A DNA stretch of 64,000 nt, taken from Chaetorhynchus papuensis (Eukaryota; Chordata; Aves; Passeriformes; Rhipiduridae). Every line of letters starts with the position of its first letter. Position 1 is the first letter of the stretch. The stretch lies in NCBI GenBank assembly GCA_013396525.1, contig VWYX01000214.1, positions 310,001-374,000 on the forward strand. Direction: 5' to 3'. The notes below the pieces were generated by a model, which searched no databases, had not been told where the DNA came from, and saw nothing but the letters and a program-made list of their open reading frames with translations. The translations under genes and the position numbers were made by a program. Positions 60,691 to 64,000 of this stretch are shown piece by piece.

Positions 60691-63600
60691 GCAAGGTCAC
60701 TGCAGCACCTGATTGCCTGGACTCTGTCCTGCCTTGTCCCACACTCCCAGAACTCTGGCTCTGCCTCTGATGAGTTTGTTACCATTTGCTGTGTGTGTGC
60801 AGGAAGAGATTAAGAGAGATGAAAGCACAGATGCACAGAACTCCCCCCCTCAGCCCCAGATGAATGCAGTGACAATGTCTTTGAGAGAACAGGAACGCTG
60901 TCACTTCACTGCCCATATGCCTGTCCCATCACAACTCCAGAAAACCCTGAGAGCCAAACCCACATCTTGCTGCACTCAGTTCAAAGCCAGGACATGAACT
61001 CCAGTCCCACACACCCTTACTGACCCCAAACACTGGAAACTGACTCTTCTCACACTTTGGTCAAATCTTCCCAGCCAAACACACTCTCAAGCAAAATGTC
61101 CATGTTCTCCAAGGATTCCCACAGTTGCCAGACAGGCCATTTATTGGGGAGGAGCAAGGAACAGAGGACTCCAAAAAGCTCCACTTCTATGCTGGAACGG
61201 GGCAGTATGTGTGCAGCTCTTCATGAGAGTCAGCTGTCTCATCTGCCTCGATCAGAACAACTGTTTTTAGCATCACACCTCCACAGACTATTAAACACCT
61301 GACAAATAGCAACAATTTTTCCCATAGTTATTACAGCTTCAGCTTTAGGCTGCAGGGCACTCTCAGGTAGCCGTGGTGCATGGGACTCTGCTGGCATTTT
61401 GAAGGGTCTGTTCGTAGGGCCAAAGGACAACTAAAGGAAAGAAAGAAAAGCTGAAATTCCAGTAGCTTTCAAACTCATCTTACCTTCTGCAGTGGGTGTT
61501 TCTCTCCACAAGTCCTATTCAACATAATAACTGCATATCAGTAATAACAATTACTGAAACAACTTGAAGCTTCCAAAAAGTTAGGGAAGGAGCTCATTTG
61601 TCTCAAGCCTAATCAACATGCAGTGTGACCTTCACACAGATCAGAGATGTGCACTATGTACATCAGTGTCATGTGCATGGAAACAGAAGTCAAATGGACA
61701 GATAACTACTGCCCTTCATCTCAGCCTGCTCCTGCCCTCTGGAAAGAGACACTAATTCCAGCTCTGCAAGCTGCAATCCATCTCCACAGTTGGGCAGACA
61801 CAAAATACTGCACCACAAAATCCTCTGTCAAGAGCTATAAAGTATTTTGGCTTCCTGAAGCAACTTTTGCCCACCTGGAGAACTCGCAGCCAAGCAGGAG
61901 TCAAAAGAAGCAGCAACCATGTAATACTTGACGTGCAGCACCCCAGCTCTCTGCCATGGTCATGATGCTCTGGAGGGAAGTTGATTTACCTTTTAAATCT
62001 TCAACTTAAATGTTCAACAAATACAGTTGTATATAAACATGGGTAAATACAATTATTTCTGCCTTAAGAAAGAAAAAAATCATAGGGAAGGATACAGGCA
62101 AAAGAGTTGTGAAAAGTGAAGGAACGCACAAGAATTATTTGTCTTAATCTCTTCCTGCACACGAGCAAATGGTAACAAACTCATCAGGAAGTTGTGACCG
62201 GCTCATTAATCTTATAGCCCATCTGTTATGTGATTTCCTTCAGTGTACCCTGATGATTTGCTATTCAAGACCAAAGTTTAAATTTCTACTCCTTGTTGAA
62301 GTCTTAGAAATTATGGCATCTCCACCCAGGGACTAACAATTTTTACAATCGTGATTAAATAATTCCCTTGTAAACAATGCCATTCAGTATCTGTAAAGAA
62401 TGTTTCCCCAAGGTTAAAAATTACTTCAGCTACTACACAAAACTCACAGGAATAATCCTATGTATTGTAAACACCTCCCATTTCAGCTACACTGAGTACT
62501 CCATTTGTTTCACTGATAAATGACAGCTTTCTACACCGCACTCAGAGACAGTTAGACAGGAGATAAAACCTTTTAAAGGTGCACATGCCAAGAACAAAGA
62601 TCAAAAAAAGGGCAAAATTAAATGCTTTTAAGAGGCAAGTTTCAGCGCTGATGTAAATCACAGCAAGCAGCTTCAGAGAGCAGCCAGCTCAGTTCCCTCC
62701 TGCCCTGCACCTGGTCATGCATACCTGTGTAAAATGCTACAATTCAGGTTTGCACCATCTCACACCCACACAGGCAAATGCCTACCAGAGACAGAACACG
62801 GCACCGGGGAGATCGCGCTCAGCTCTGACTGCCTTGAAGAACGCTGAAGGCAAAATGGCATTTAATTGACAATGTTAATAAAAACTACTGTGCTGAAGCC
62901 TGACAAGGAAATAGAAGGAAAGGGAAACAGCGAGAAGGATCTTGAAGTTAATAAGCTCTTACAAATGCGATCTGTGGAAAATCAGTCAAATGTGTTTCGC
63001 AACTAACACGCAAATTAGAAGAGATCCAGACTATGCTAATGTGTTTACTAGAAAGACTTCGGGAAACAACCAAAACGGTTAGAAGGAAAAGGGTCAGTTT
63101 TGAAGACTCTGAAACACGAATTTTAAAGCCAACCATGAACAGAGAACTCTGTCCCAGCACCCAGTGGGATGACTCAGGTGTAAAAGCATTACTGATGAGA
63201 CAGCTCATGTCCACACACTTACTCATCTGCATAAGTGTCCGGGGTCATAATTGCAGTTATGTACCTGCAAGTCATCTGGGAAGCACCAACCCTTACACAC
63301 CAACTGCTCCCGCTGAAACTTCCTACAGTTCTCACATGAGGTGCTGACCAATGTTACAACTAATCATTCTCTTTTTTTTTTGTCAGCAGGATAAAATCCA
63401 TGTTTATAAACAGAGCAGCATGAGCCTGACAGCTGACACCAAGACTGTGACGGGTAATTCCTGAGGCAGCCAACTGCCCTGCCGTGTTTGCCTGTTATCA
63501 TTCATTTGGAGTTCACCAAAATGCTGTTTTCCCTGTCTCTGTAAAGTGAACATCAAAAGTTCTATTTCAAATCAAAATGAAAAACTGTGCACAGCCAAGT

Positions 63601-64000
63601 AAGCATAAGCCAGGTTAAACTTGGGAGGATTCATCAATTTTCCTCTCACTCAATTCATTCCTTACCTGTGCTTTTGTTTTGGGGATGGAAAAAGGAGAGA
63701 AAAGAAGGATTTCAGAGTGGAGGTGTTACAAATCATCTTTATTTCCTTGTGGTGTTTTGCATTGTGCCAGCAGCTCATAGACCTTGGGTTAATACAAACC
63801 AGCATTTCCTATCCATCTGATTACACAAACTCCCGTGACAGCCTTGGTGGATTTATCAAGACATATTAAATTATCAGGGCAAGATGCTGTTCCCTGTCAT
63901 CATGTGATCCAGGCTGCACGCTAGGCAAGATGCTAACAAAGCAAATCAGAAGGGAGGGGAGAGAGAAAGGCAACAGAAGACAAACATTTGCTCATTCCCC

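Larger units (their letters stand above)
39293..64000 (-). other. PRKCH: PRKCH intron 1, partial (24.7 kb)
   Basis: Upstream of the C2-end exon, running off the right edge. I scanned the reverse strand for the expected end of the first exon (the Phe-Glu-Gly-Trp and Phe-Val-Ala-Asn-Cys regions of C2) and did not see it. CR1 copies cluster at 52.3-54.4 kb and near 60.3 kb. Much of the rest is unique AT-rich sequence. Confidence 0.75.

Noticed and set aside
1..64000. Search for LTR retrotransposon or endogenous retrovirus genes, tRNA genes and a CpG-island promoter.
   Set aside because: No matching pol/env-like frames, paired LTRs, tRNA cloverleaf sequence or CpG-dense region were seen by eye. 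Old fragments could still be missed without a library search.

Overview
This is a piece of a large, intron-rich vertebrate gene, almost certainly from a bird. It is mostly non-coding DNA with scattered copies of the CR1 retrotransposon, many ending in the ATTCTATGATTCT-type 3' tail typical of bird genomes. I saw no bacterial operons, tRNA or rRNA genes, CRISPR array or intact viral genome. The assignment to birds rests on the CR1 copies and on the protein sequence; I cannot name the species.

The only gene I can support is PRKCH, the novel protein kinase C eta, on the minus strand and transcribed right to left. Eight internal coding exons lie at 39292-39229, 19990-19840, 19031-18997, 18016-17928, 16314-16185, 15303-15176, 13093-12950 and 12200-12027. 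They splice with consistent phase into exactly 915 nt (305 codons) with no stop codon. Every boundary has AG before and GT after the exon. The product runs from the last strand region of the C2-like domain through the pseudosubstrate, both diacylglycerol-binding C1 zinc fingers, the V3 hinge, and the glycine-rich loop, catalytic lysine and helix C of the kinase domain. By analogy with the mammalian gene these should be exons 2-9 of about 14. The first exon (start codon and most of C2) should lie beyond base 64000, and the rest of the kinase domain beyond base 1.

Layout: 1-12026 is part of the intron after exon 9, with a long purine tract at 1095-1273 and several CR1 copies. 12027-19990 is the exon cluster for kinase start, hinge, C1B, C1A and pseudosubstrate. 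19991-39228 is a 19.2 kb intron with CR1 copies and one much older repeat-like segment near 22690. 39229-39292 is the C2-end exon. 39293-64000 is 24.7 kb of the preceding intron, with some CR1, simple repeats and a few segments that look like candidate regulatory DNA.

I did not find a convincing novel biological system. The most checkable observations are: a methionine at the position equivalent to human PRKCH Val374 (site of the human V374I variant); a 35-nt micro-exon inside C1A; a cluster of three ACGTAA/TTACGT half-sites at 55581-55616; a direct repeat flanking the CR1 copy at 3022-3290; and the roughly 180-nt purine tract, which becomes a pyrimidine tract in the pre-mRNA.
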